Shown here: in pieces, positions 1-5,860 of the stretch
Position numbering within the stretch: position 1 is the stretch's first letter
Layout: every line of letters starts with the position of its first letter
Origin: Gammaproteobacteria bacterium
GTDB lineage: Bacteria; Pseudomonadota; Gammaproteobacteria; Burkholderiales; Burkholderiaceae_C
Assembly (NCBI GenBank): GCA_018903185.1
Contig: JAHIQV010000157.1
Location: forward strand, 1-8,498
Direction of reading: 5' to 3'
DNA: 8,498 nucleotides
Translations under genes and position numbers: made by a program
Notes under the pieces: model-generated
Seen by the model: the letters and a program-made list of their open reading frames with translations, nothing else
Databases searched by the model: none
Told to the model about the DNA's origin: nothing

Positions 1-1
1 C

Positions 2-85
2 ATGCCCATGTTCCAGTTTGCGAACCGCATGAACGCCTACAACACCTACCTGCTCATGGAGCAGGAGGGCCTGCGCGGCAAATGA
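2..85 (+). CDS. 3' end of an unidentified protein (partial)
   Basis: An open frame enters from the left edge and ends with TGA at 83-85. The visible 27 residues read MPMFQFANRMNAY, then NTYLLMEQEGLRGK. They are rich in Met, Asn and aromatic residues and end in a basic tail. Codon use fits the GC-rich host. The start lies outside the window, and the internal Met codons at 2 and 8 need not be starts. The tail is too short to assign to a family. It is followed by 174 bases without a convincing gene before the VOC gene at 260, so the two are probably separate transcription units. Confidence 0.5.
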   Translation: MPMFQFANRMNAYNTYLLMEQEGLRGK

Positions 86-259
86 AGCGGTTCTCCCGCT
101 GAGCGACCGCTCCGGCGAAACGCAGCAGTGCTGGCCACAAGAGCCGCATGGCGGGACTGGCGCGCGACCGCATTTGTGCCTATGCTGATGGCCCGCCCTC
201 GGTACACAGGCGCGGTAGCTCTTGTGCGAGACCGGCGGGATCGAGCGAAAGGACTGCAT

Positions 260-640
260 ATGCTGGCCAATGCCTCCGTCACCACCATGCTCCCCGTGAT
301 CGACATGGACCGGGCGAGAACCTTCTACGAACGCTGCCTCGGCTTGACGCCCGGCGGCTTCCGTCCCGACGGCAAGTTCACCTACCAGATGGGCGGCACC
401 ACCCTCGCGCTCTTCCCCAAGCCAGAGGGCACCAAAGCCGAGCACACCGCGATCAGCTTCCAGGTCCCGGACATCGCTGCCAGCGTCGCCAAACTGAAGC
501 AGGCGGGTGTGGTGTTCGAGAGCTACGACCTGCCGGGATTCAAGACCGTGGAACACGTTTGCGTGTTGGGTGCCGAGAAGGCCGCCTGGTTCAAGGACAC
601 CGAAGGCAACTACCTCTGCCTCCACGAGGATCTCGGGTAG
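260..640 (+). CDS. VOC superfamily (glyoxalase/bleomycin resistance-like) protein
   Basis: A 126-residue protein with the usual length and layout of a single-chain vicinal-oxygen-chelate protein. There are two beta-alpha-beta-beta-beta modules: residues 6-55 (TMLPVIDMDRARTFYERCLG is the first strand and helix) and 62-122 (HTAISFQVPDIAASVAKLK, ending AWFKDTEGNYLCLHED). The closing D-x-E-G-N-x-L-x-L-H-E pattern is typical of the family, whose C-terminal Glu often binds a divalent metal. Members include glyoxalase I, extradiol dioxygenases and antibiotic-binding proteins; the substrate cannot be told here. ATG 260 is chosen because GAAAGGA lies seven bases upstream and the fold begins right after it. 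An in-frame upstream start at 128 would add 44 basic residues unlike the family. It converges on the minus-strand gene ending at 681. Confidence 0.85.
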   Translation: MLANASVTTMLPVIDMDRARTFYERCLGLTPGGFRPDGKFTYQMGGTTLALFPKPEGTKAEHTAISFQVPDIAASVAKLKQAGVVFESYDLPGFKTVEHVCVLGAEKAAWFKDTEGNYLCLHEDLG

Positions 641-680
641 GGCGGTTCGGCGCCATGGCGGCCCGAAGCACGGACCCGGC

Positions 681-998
681 CTACGCCGCCGGCTGCGACG
701 ACTTGATCTGCCGGATCGCCGAGACGTCACCCAGGAACACCTGCAGCACGTCCTTCTCGTCCTGCGTGAGTTCATGGCTCTCCAGCAGCTTCGTCTTTTT
801 CACGATCAGTTCCAGCGCCTCGGCCAGGTGCCCGATCTGTCGGCCGTAGCTGCCCACCTTCACCAGCGCGGCCTGTTCCACCGCCGGGTTCGACGACGAG
901 CCGAGGTTCACGTTGAACAGATGGAACGACCAGTTCGGCAAGATGGGCTGGGTCAGGCTGGTCGGCGCGAGCTGCAATGGCATGGTGACGGTTTGCAC
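681..998 (-). CDS. Small conserved-looking hypothetical protein, GTG start
   Basis: A 105-residue cytoplasmic protein that I do not recognise. It opens with a Pro/Leu-rich stretch (TMPLQLAPTSLTQPILPNW), followed by FHLFNVNLGSSSNPAVE, then two amphipathic helices: about residues 42-68 (ALVKVGSYGRQIGHLAEALE, then LIVKKTK) and 74-98 (LTQDEKDVLQVFLGDVSAIR). No signal peptide or membrane segment is seen. The GTG at 998 is preferred because a perfect AGGAGG sits five bases before it. The in-frame upstream Met at 1166 would run through the gene for the membrane protein. It lies 79 bases downstream of that gene on the same strand, so the two are probably co-transcribed. A helical partner or adaptor role is possible but only a guess. 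Confidence 0.7.
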   Translation of the reverse strand: MQTVTMPLQLAPTSLTQPILPNWSFHLFNVNLGSSSNPAVEQAALVKVGSYGRQIGHLAEALELIVKKTKLLESHELTQDEKDVLQVFLGDVSAIRQIKSSQPAA

Positions 999-1077
999 GG
1001 TGTCCTCCTGGTGCGTTTCGATGGGATTGGTGAGCAGAATGCCCGCGGCAATGATCGGCCAAACCGGCGCCAATGTC

Positions 1078-1791
1078 TCAGCCCGCGACCGCGTGGCGCT
1101 CCCGGTGAAGCCGCAGCGCCAGCATCGCAGCCGCGACCGGGAAACACAGCGCATAACCGACAACACCGATCAGGCGCACCTGCATGTCGCCCAGCACCAC
1201 GCCCGCCAGGCCCGCCAGCGCCAGCACGGCGCTGATCACCAGCAGCGCGCGCACGCCTCTGGCCAGCCCCGCGCCCTGCACGGCGGGCGCGAGGAAGAGG
1301 GCGCCCAGGGGAAAGAAGACATCCCAGGCGAGGATGTCGAGCGCGTAGGCCAACGACGGCCAGCGGAACGAAAAAACCAGGGTGGACCAGGGCTCGCCAG
1401 CGAACGCCGCGTGCCCGCCCAGCACAAGGATGCAAAAGTGCACCGCGCTGGTGGTGAGCGCACACATGGCGAAGAACACCAGTCCGAGCAGCGCCAGCGG
1501 CAAACGCCCGGGCGACGCTGAGCCACAGATGGCCACCGCGAGCGCCACCATCGCGGGCGCGATGAACAGGATCAGCAGCTCCAGCAGGGCAAACCAGGGC
1601 TGCTGCACCGGGTGATCGGGCGAGGGCAGCGTGGCCAGGCCAATGACCAGCACCACCAGATAGGCGAAGCACAGGGCGGCGACGGCCGCTCCCGAGATCA
1701 CGCCCAGACGCCAGGCCTCGACCGGTCGCCGGGGCGTGTGCTGCGGCGCCGGTGCGTCAGAGGCACAGACGGAGGGGTTGCCGGATTTCAT
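1078..1791 (-). CDS. Hypothetical inner-membrane protein, about six transmembrane helices
   Basis: A 237-residue protein with a polar 28-residue N-terminus and about six hydrophobic segments: residues 29-52, 66-89, 96-125, 146-172, 180-200 and 203-227. The last is followed by a basic tail (RLHRERHAVAG). Helix four contains a conserved-looking LDILAWDVFFPLGALF stretch with two acidic residues inside the membrane region. I do not recognise the family; a role in transport or membrane sensing cannot be decided. The ATG at 1791 has no clear ribosome binding site; an internal GTG at codon 31 would remove only the polar leader. It is the first gene of a likely two-gene unit with the 105-residue protein. 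It points away from the COG4315 gene at 1975, so both share the upstream region that holds the FNR-type box. Confidence 0.75.
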   Translation of the reverse strand: MKSGNPSVCASDAPAPQHTPRRPVEAWRLGVISGAAVAALCFAYLVVLVIGLATLPSPDHPVQQPWFALLELLILFIAPAMVALAVAICGSASPGRLPLALLGLVFFAMCALTTSAVHFCILVLGGHAAFAGEPWSTLVFSFRWPSLAYALDILAWDVFFPLGALFLAPAVQGAGLARGVRALLVISAVLALAGLAGVVLGDMQVRLIGVVGYALCFPVAAAMLALRLHRERHAVAG

Positions 1792-1901
1792 GAGGGAATT
1801 TTGCAGCGCAAGGCAGGCGGATCGGGTGGGCCTGATGGGACCCTCTGCAGGGTGCCCCTGCCAAGCGCCACACGACGCCAGAGAACAGGAACGGCCGTTT
1901 C

Positions 1902-1942
1902 TTGATTCTGCTCAATGGCGCCCGGCCTGCCACTCCTACAGT
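1902..1942 (+). promoter_or_regulatory. FNR/Anr/Dnr-type box with -10 element ahead of the COG4315 gene
   Basis: Bases 1902-1915 read TTGATTCTGCTCAA, which matches nine of the ten defined bases of the FNR/Dnr consensus TTGAT-N4-ATCAA. A -10-like TACAGT lies at 1937-1942 and would start transcription near 1950. That places the box centre (between 1908 and 1909) at -41.5, the standard class II activator position. The predicted leader of about 25 bases carries the AGGAG of the gene at 1975. On the opposite strand no -10 hexamer sits at the matching distance, so activation of the divergent gene is less likely. Binding is inferred from sequence only. Confidence 0.6.
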
Positions 1943-1974
1943 GCAAGTTGTCATTTGACCCAGGAGACACAGAC

Positions 1975-2355
1975 ATGCGCACTTTCCCTTCTTCTCTGAA
2001 AGCCCTCTCCGCCTTGGCCCTGGTGGTGTGGATGTCGGTCGCCGGGGCCCAGCCCCAGACCACCGAGGGTGTCATCACCGACGAAAAAGGCATGAGCCTC
2101 TACTGGTGGGACAACGACCTGACCACACCGGGCAAGAGCGTTTGCACAGGGGTGTGCACCATGAGCTGGCCACCCATGCTGGCCAGGGAAGGCGCCAAGG
2201 CGGCCGGTGACTATTCGCTGATCGTGCGCGAAGACGGTCAGCAGCAGTGGGCGTACAAAGGCCGGCCTCTGTACCGGTGGGCAAACGACAAGAAGCCAGG
2301 GGACCGTTCGGGTGACGGCTTTCGCGGCGGGGTCTGGCACCTGGCCAAACCTTGA
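1975..2355 (+). CDS. Exported COG4315 'secreted repeat' protein
   Basis: A 126-residue protein with a Sec signal peptide: basic start (MRTFPSSLKAL), hydrophobic core (SALALVVWMSV) and an A-G-A cleavage site after residue 25. The mature part has two copies of the Lipoprotein_15/COG4315 motif: residues 36-67 (DEKGMSLYWWDND, then C57-T-G-V-C61 and WPP) and 85-122 (REDGQQQWAYKGRPLYRW, PGD, GGVWH). No lipobox Cys is present, so it should be a free periplasmic protein. The biochemical role of the family is not settled; the paired Cys could form a disulfide or bind a metal. The start is supported by AGGAG eight bases upstream. An FNR-type box and -10 element upstream suggest induction at low oxygen or by nitrogen oxides. 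It converges on the ferritin-like gene. Confidence 0.85.
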   Translation: MRTFPSSLKALSALALVVWMSVAGAQPQTTEGVITDEKGMSLYWWDNDLTTPGKSVCTGVCTMSWPPMLAREGAKAAGDYSLIVREDGQQQWAYKGRPLYRWANDKKPGDRSGDGFRGGVWHLAKP

Positions 2356-2357
2356 GG

Positions 2358-2395
2358 CGGCAACGGCGAGCAATTGAAACCCCCGTCCGTTGCCG
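2358..2395. terminator. Possible shared hairpin between convergent genes
   Basis: CGGCAACGG at 2358-2366 pairs perfectly with CCGTTGCCG at 2387-2395, giving a nine-base stem with a 20-base loop. It lies in the 49 bases between the stops of the COG4315 gene and the ferritin-like gene, where a bidirectional terminator would be expected. Neither side has a T-tract and the loop is long, so it is not a classic intrinsic terminator. Confidence 0.35.
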
Positions 2396-2404
2396 GGCGC
2401 GGAT

Positions 2405-3757
2405 TCAAGCGTATTGCGCCCGCTTCTCGGTCAGGGTGCTCATCATGGCCTCGCCGACGGCGAGCGGGTAATCGGCCGGCAAACGGTCCTTGAGTTGCTG
2501 CGCCAGCTGGTTGGACTCGCCAACCATGCTGGACACAAAGCGCAGGCGGGCCGCCGTGGTTCGGCAAGGGGCATAACCGGTGCTCAGCGGTTCGCAGGGC
2601 ATGCCGACGCCCAGCGTTGGCAGGTGGCGCGCCAGCGACAGGAAGGGGCCCATCATCTGCTGCTTGGCGAGGTCGATATAGGTGTGGTCGGCGTCGGAAT
2701 AGGCCGCGTCGGTGAGCAACAGGATGGTCCAGTAGTGCAGGTTGCCGAGCCAGGCCAGACTGAGGGCGAGCGGATCCTTGATCTGGTTGGGGTGGCCGAC
2801 GAAGGCGCTCGGATTGATCGCCAGCGGCAGGCTCGGGTAGGCCGGGTCGTTCGGTGCCAGCGACCAGATGTTCTTGTGGCCCTTGAACCCCTCGTGCGTA
2901 CCGAGAAAGAGGCTCTTGAAAAACAGGAAATGGTTGTCTTCGCCTTCGCGCTTGATCTCTTCGAGCTTGGCGAGCCACGGTTTCATTTCCGCCGACCGCT
3001 TGGGGGTGGTGTTGATGTATTCCTGCAGGGTCTGGATGATCCTGTCGTACAGGCTGCCAACGTGGTTGGGCCGGGTGCTGCCACCGAGGACGCGATCCAG
3101 CTGATCGAGGAACTGGTGATCGCTCGGGCTCGAGACCTTGCTGCGCTTCAGCCCATTCACCGGTGCCTCGGTATAGACGTACTTGGCCAGGGAGACCTGG
3201 GTGAGCGGTTCGAGATTGAATTCGAAGGGGTAGATGTCTGGCTGGTAGGGGAAATCCTGGCGGATCAGGTGCGGCGAGGCGTCCAGCGCCATCAGCAGCG
3301 CATTGACCTGGCCGAGATGCTGCATCTCCTGGATGGCAACGCCGAGCAGGTCGTTCGAATTCGGGCTGCCATAGCCGGCGATCGAAGCGTAGGCGGGTTT
3401 GAGTGAAAACGCGCCATACAGGTACTGGGCCATCAGGGCGTGTTCGACTTCGGAAGCTTCGCGCAGCAGGCGAATGAGTTCGACATAGGCATCGGCAAAG
3501 TCGCGCACGATATGTCCGACGGCCAGGGTTGGCGTCGGGCGTTCGCTGGTCGGTCCGGTCGGCGTTGCGGCGTCGGCCGCGAAAGTGCCCGTCCCGGTCA
3601 GCAAACAAGTCGCCGACAGGGTGATGCCGTGGCTCCTCAGTGCCTGCAGGAAGGCCCGTCGTTCGGCCTGTTCAAGCCCGTCGCCCGGTTCGAGAACCCG
3701 GACGCCGGAAGCGTTGCGGCGGGACGGGCGAAGATGGTTGTCCGTGAGTGGTTTCAT
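2405..3757 (-). CDS. Ferritin-like (VioB/RebD-type, PF12902-like) protein with Tat signal
   Basis: A 450-residue protein. Residues 32-63 look like a twin-arginine signal: AERRAFLQ, a moderately hydrophobic core (ITLSATCLL) and an alanine-rich cleavage region (FAADAA), after an unusually long 31-residue polar leader. The body begins with a ferritin-like bundle: REASEVEHALMAQYLYGAFS (residues 99-118), IQEMQHLGQVNALLMALD (143-159) and REGEDNHFLFF (270-280). E105, E144, H147, E271/E273 and H276 are candidate di-metal ligands in the usual E / ExxH / ExxH spacing. The pattern matches the iminophenyl-pyruvate dimer synthase domain of VioB and RebD, which couple oxidised tryptophan units, but no pigment genes are nearby and many members have unknown substrates. 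The region from about residue 320 onward is mostly helical and carries two Cys (388, 398). ATG 3757 has AAGGGGAG just upstream; the upstream GTG at 3805 has no ribosome site. Confidence 0.8.
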   Translation of the reverse strand: MKPLTDNHLRPSRRNASGVRVLEPGDGLEQAERRAFLQALRSHGITLSATCLLTGTGTFAADAATPTGPTSERPTPTLAVGHIVRDFADAYVELIRLLREASEVEHALMAQYLYGAFSLKPAYASIAGYGSPNSNDLLGVAIQEMQHLGQVNALLMALDASPHLIRQDFPYQPDIYPFEFNLEPLTQVSLAKYVYTEAPVNGLKRSKVSSPSDHQFLDQLDRVLGGSTRPNHVGSLYDRIIQTLQEYINTTPKRSAEMKPWLAKLEEIKREGEDNHFLFFKSLFLGTHEGFKGHKNIWSLAPNDPAYPSLPLAINPSAFVGHPNQIKDPLALSLAWLGNLHYWTILLLTDAAYSDADHTYIDLAKQQMMGPFLSLARHLPTLGVGMPCEPLSTGYAPCRTTAARLRFVSSMVGESNQLAQQLKDRLPADYPLAVGEAMMSTLTEKRAQYA

Positions 3758-4118
3758 GTGACTCCCCTTGGTGACCTGGCTGGCCCGCCAGGAGGGTCGC
3801 GGCACTCACACTGGTTTCCATGTTGCCGCGATGGGGATCAGTGTCACGACAGCCGTCTTGGGTATCAATACCGAGCCTCATGTACCTATAAACACGTACT
3901 CAAAGCGGTGTATATGACGCACTTAGTTTTATAAAACCACTTTCTATTCAAGGCCTTTCGGCGCGCTGTTCCCAAAAATGGAGGGCATAAGCCGATCGAC
4001 TGGCACCCATGAGTCGGTAGATTCTGAATGTTTCAAATGTGACTTTTTGTAATAGATGGCGCGTCCATTGCCAAATCCTGCGGATCACCACAGCACTGCG
4101 CAACGGGGTACCGACATG
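3758..4118. other. Non-coding stretch upstream of the ferritin-like gene
   Basis: These 361 bases contain no convincing gene. They are less GC-rich than the flanks, most clearly at 3860-3950 and 4020-4070. The stretch must hold the promoter of the ferritin-like gene. On the minus strand, TATACA near 3908-3913 is a possible -10, without a good -35. A perfect 12-base palindrome lies at 3926-3937. No tRNA-like fold or repeat was seen. Confidence 0.5.
3926..3937. promoter_or_regulatory. Perfect 12-base palindrome GTTTTATAAAAC
   Basis: GTTTTATAAAAC reads the same on both strands. It lies about 170 bases upstream of the ferritin-like start, directly upstream of the possible -10 on that strand. It could be an operator or a promoter element. 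AT-rich palindromes of this length also occur by chance. Confidence 0.25.
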
Positions 4119-4148
4119 AAAAAGCCCCGCGAATCGCTTCGCGGGGCT
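4119..4148 (-). terminator. Intrinsic terminator of the VOC gene at 4168
   Basis: AGCCCCGCGAA (4123-4133) pairs perfectly with TTCGCGGGGCT (4138-4148) around the four-base loop TCGC. On the minus strand the GC-rich stem is followed by TTTTT (4123-4119). It begins 20 bases after the stop codon of the VOC gene, a textbook rho-independent terminator for that gene. Confidence 0.9.
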
Positions 4149-4167
4149 CAGACCCCGGACGTTTTTT

Positions 4168-4560
4168 TCAGGCGGCTATCGGCGTGCACAGCTCCACCAG
4201 GGTGCCGTCCGGGCAACGCACATAAGACACGACCTGCCCCCAGGGCTTCTGCGAAGGCGCCGCCATCTCGCGGGCGCCGGCCGCGATGGCCTTGGCGTGC
4301 GCGGCTGCCACGTCGTCCGTGACCAGCGCGATCTCGAAACCCAGCGGCTGAGTGGACGTGTCCGCGTGTACATGGCCGCCGGCAAAGTTCATGTCACCCA
4401 GCGCGTGCGCGGCGAACGACAGCGTGGTCTCGCCGGTGTCGAGTTCGCCATAGGTGCCGCTTTCGTGCAGGAACTTGCGTTTCAAGCCGAAGGCTTGCTC
4501 GAAGAAGGCCAGTGAGGCCGCGACGTCGGGGACGTAGATGATGGTGTAGCCGAGTTTCAT
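4168..4560 (-). CDS. VOC superfamily (glyoxalase-like) protein
   Basis: A 130-residue single-chain VOC protein with two modules. The first (residues 1-60) opens with MKLGYTIIYVPDVAASLAFF and has the usual Y-G-E-L strand at 37-40. The second (residues 73-127) reads LGFEIALVTDDVAAAHAKAI and ends with RCPDGTLVELCTP. E39, E76 and E123 sit where metal ligands are found in the family. The sequence resembles the many annotated glyoxalase/bleomycin resistance-like proteins; no substrate can be assigned. The ATG at 4560 is chosen because VOC proteins typically begin right at this strand. A GTG at 4596 would add 12 residues that do not fit, although neither start has a strong ribosome site. It is closed by an intrinsic terminator and borders the AT-rich island on its upstream side. 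It is not a close copy of the VOC gene at 260. Confidence 0.85.
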   Translation of the reverse strand: MKLGYTIIYVPDVAASLAFFEQAFGLKRKFLHESGTYGELDTGETTLSFAAHALGDMNFAGGHVHADTSTQPLGFEIALVTDDVAAAHAKAIAAGAREMAAPSQKPWGQVVSYVRCPDGTLVELCTPIAA

Positions 4561-4646
4561 GGACTTGTGGCGGGTTGGGGATGAACGATAAACCACTGAG
4601 TTGACTCGCCGCCGAGGACGGTGCGGTTCAAATGAATTGGTTTGGT

Positions 4647-5603
4647 TTAGGAGCTTCCAAGTAAGTTTACGGACTGCTCTTTATCAATTTTTAATTTCCC
4701 ATGGCAGTTCTTGTAGCGGATTTTGCTGCCACAGGGGCAAGGCGCATTTTTGTTGACTTTAGGGACCGAAATGGGAAGAGTGTCGTCGTCTACTGGCTTT
4801 ATAGATATATTTGAAATGGTGCAATGGTTATCGGGAAAGAGGGATATTTGTGCGGGCATGTAGCTTTCACGCCGTATAACACTGGTGTGATAATTTGTCT
4901 TGACAGGTTTTCCCGGATTAGGATCAATACATATGCTCGTCAATTGCTTTCCTATGTATTTTTCAGATTTTTGACGATCTGCTAGATTCTTTATGAAGTC
5001 AATGGCAATATTCAATATTGCTTGGGGCGGCTTTCTTTCGTTGAGAACTTGCCGCAGCCGATACATGTCGAGTTCCGTAATTCCATTCCAATTGCCGATC
5101 CTCTGAATTAATGTTGGGTTGGCGGCGAAATCATTGGCGGAAAAGTAGCGCGATATGAACTCATCCTGAGTGACGTCGAACTGATAACCTGTGTCAATAT
5201 TTACATAGTTTGAAATTAATGCATAACCTTGCTGAGGAGCACCATTTCCGTATATGTAGCCTGAGAACAAAATGGAAATTTTCTTTGCAGAGCGGGGTGC
5301 TGATCGTAAAACTGGATGTTCTTGGAATGTCCTGGTTGCATTTAATCGTACACGTTCAAGTATTGAATGTGCTATAAAATCAGGTGGGCCAGCTTCATGT
5401 AATGCTGTTAGCAACCAGTCAAAAGTTTTAAAAGTCCCGTAGCGTGCCAATCCTGTGTACCCGAAGGCTAGGCGGGCATTCGGGCAGAATAAAATGCCCG
5501 CTTTGTTTGATTCGTCTTCGATTAGGCGGCCATTGCTCGAGAGTCGCCTATCAGATATTTGAATAACTTGATCTATATTTCCTAGAGATAAAATGATTGT
5601 CAT
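4647..5603 (-). CDS. Predicted proteasome/HslV-like Ntn hydrolase with C-terminal SEC-C zinc motif
   Basis: A 318-residue protein in an AT-rich island. It begins Met-Thr. If methionine aminopeptidase removes Met, as expected before Thr, then T1, D17, R19, K33 and G47 (SDRRLS, SNKAG, AFGYTG) fall exactly at the catalytic positions of proteasome beta subunits and HslV without a gap. A later strand pair (ISILFSGY at 109-116, GYALISNY at 126-133, then DTG) resembles the proteasome core, and AILNIAIDFIKNLADR (195-210) resembles a later helix followed by a strand (LTSICIDP). I do not see clear equivalents of S129, D166 and S169. The C-terminus carries a SEC-C motif, NAPCPCGS...YKNCH (C289, C291, C300, H301), which binds zinc in SecA and often serves in protein recognition. 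No signal peptide, so cytoplasmic. The start has no good ribosome site; TAGAAT at 5630-5625 could be a -10 giving a very short leader. Not Anbu or HslV itself. Protease or amidase activity is inferred. Confidence 0.7.
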   Translation of the reverse strand: MTIILSLGNIDQVIQISDRRLSSNGRLIEDESNKAGILFCPNARLAFGYTGLARYGTFKTFDWLLTALHEAGPPDFIAHSILERVRLNATRTFQEHPVLRSAPRSAKKISILFSGYIYGNGAPQQGYALISNYVNIDTGYQFDVTQDEFISRYFSANDFAANPTLIQRIGNWNGITELDMYRLRQVLNERKPPQAILNIAIDFIKNLADRQKSEKYIGKQLTSICIDPNPGKPVKTNYHTSVIRRESYMPAQISLFPDNHCTISNISIKPVDDDTLPISVPKVNKNAPCPCGSKIRYKNCHGKLKIDKEQSVNLLGSS

Positions 5604-5860
5604 GCTGCACTAGGGTATTTTGACATTCTAATATGACGAGAAGTGATCGATGTAAATTTTCCAAGCTCAATTCGGTGCCGTGATGCGATATTATTTTTGC
5701 ATAACGCTCAGCCAACGAAGTTAATGAGATTGAACGCCGTTTCATATTCTCATATAGGAGAATATTTTTCAATAGACGAGATGTTCAGAGTTCTCCCTGC
5801 CCACGGTCTTCTGCCGGAAATCGCAGGGTCGCCCAATGGTCGAGGGTGGTCCTCTGAGGC
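5604..5860. other. Gene-poor right flank of the AT-rich island
   Basis: AT-rich sequence continues to about 5815, then changes abruptly to GC-rich sequence near the chrA stop. A minus-strand open frame (TTG at 5772 or ATG at 5745, stop at 5551) overlaps the start of the Ntn-hydrolase gene by 53 bases and encodes 64-73 residues with no recognised family. It is not called as a gene. No terminator for chrA and no flanking repeat or tRNA was seen. Confidence 0.4.

Noticed and set aside
128..259. Upstream extension of the first VOC gene to ATG 128
   Set aside because: The added 44 residues are basic and unlike the family, while ATG 260 has a good ribosome site directly before the fold.
953..1672. 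Minus-strand open frame of 239 residues
   Set aside because: It is a shifted frame of the six-helix membrane protein, which has the sensible hydrophobic pattern.
2390..3406. Plus-strand open frame of 338 residues
   Set aside because: It is antisense to the ferritin-like gene, with no ribosome site and no recognisable domain.
2238..3608. Minus-strand open frame of 456 residues
   Set aside because: It is a shifted frame of the ferritin-like gene, rich in Arg/Pro, and runs into the convergent COG4315 gene.
4600..5815. Mobile element or prophage boundaries around the AT-rich island
   Set aside because: I compared the edges by eye and found no inverted or direct repeats, no integrase or transposase, and no tRNA; only the composition supports transfer.
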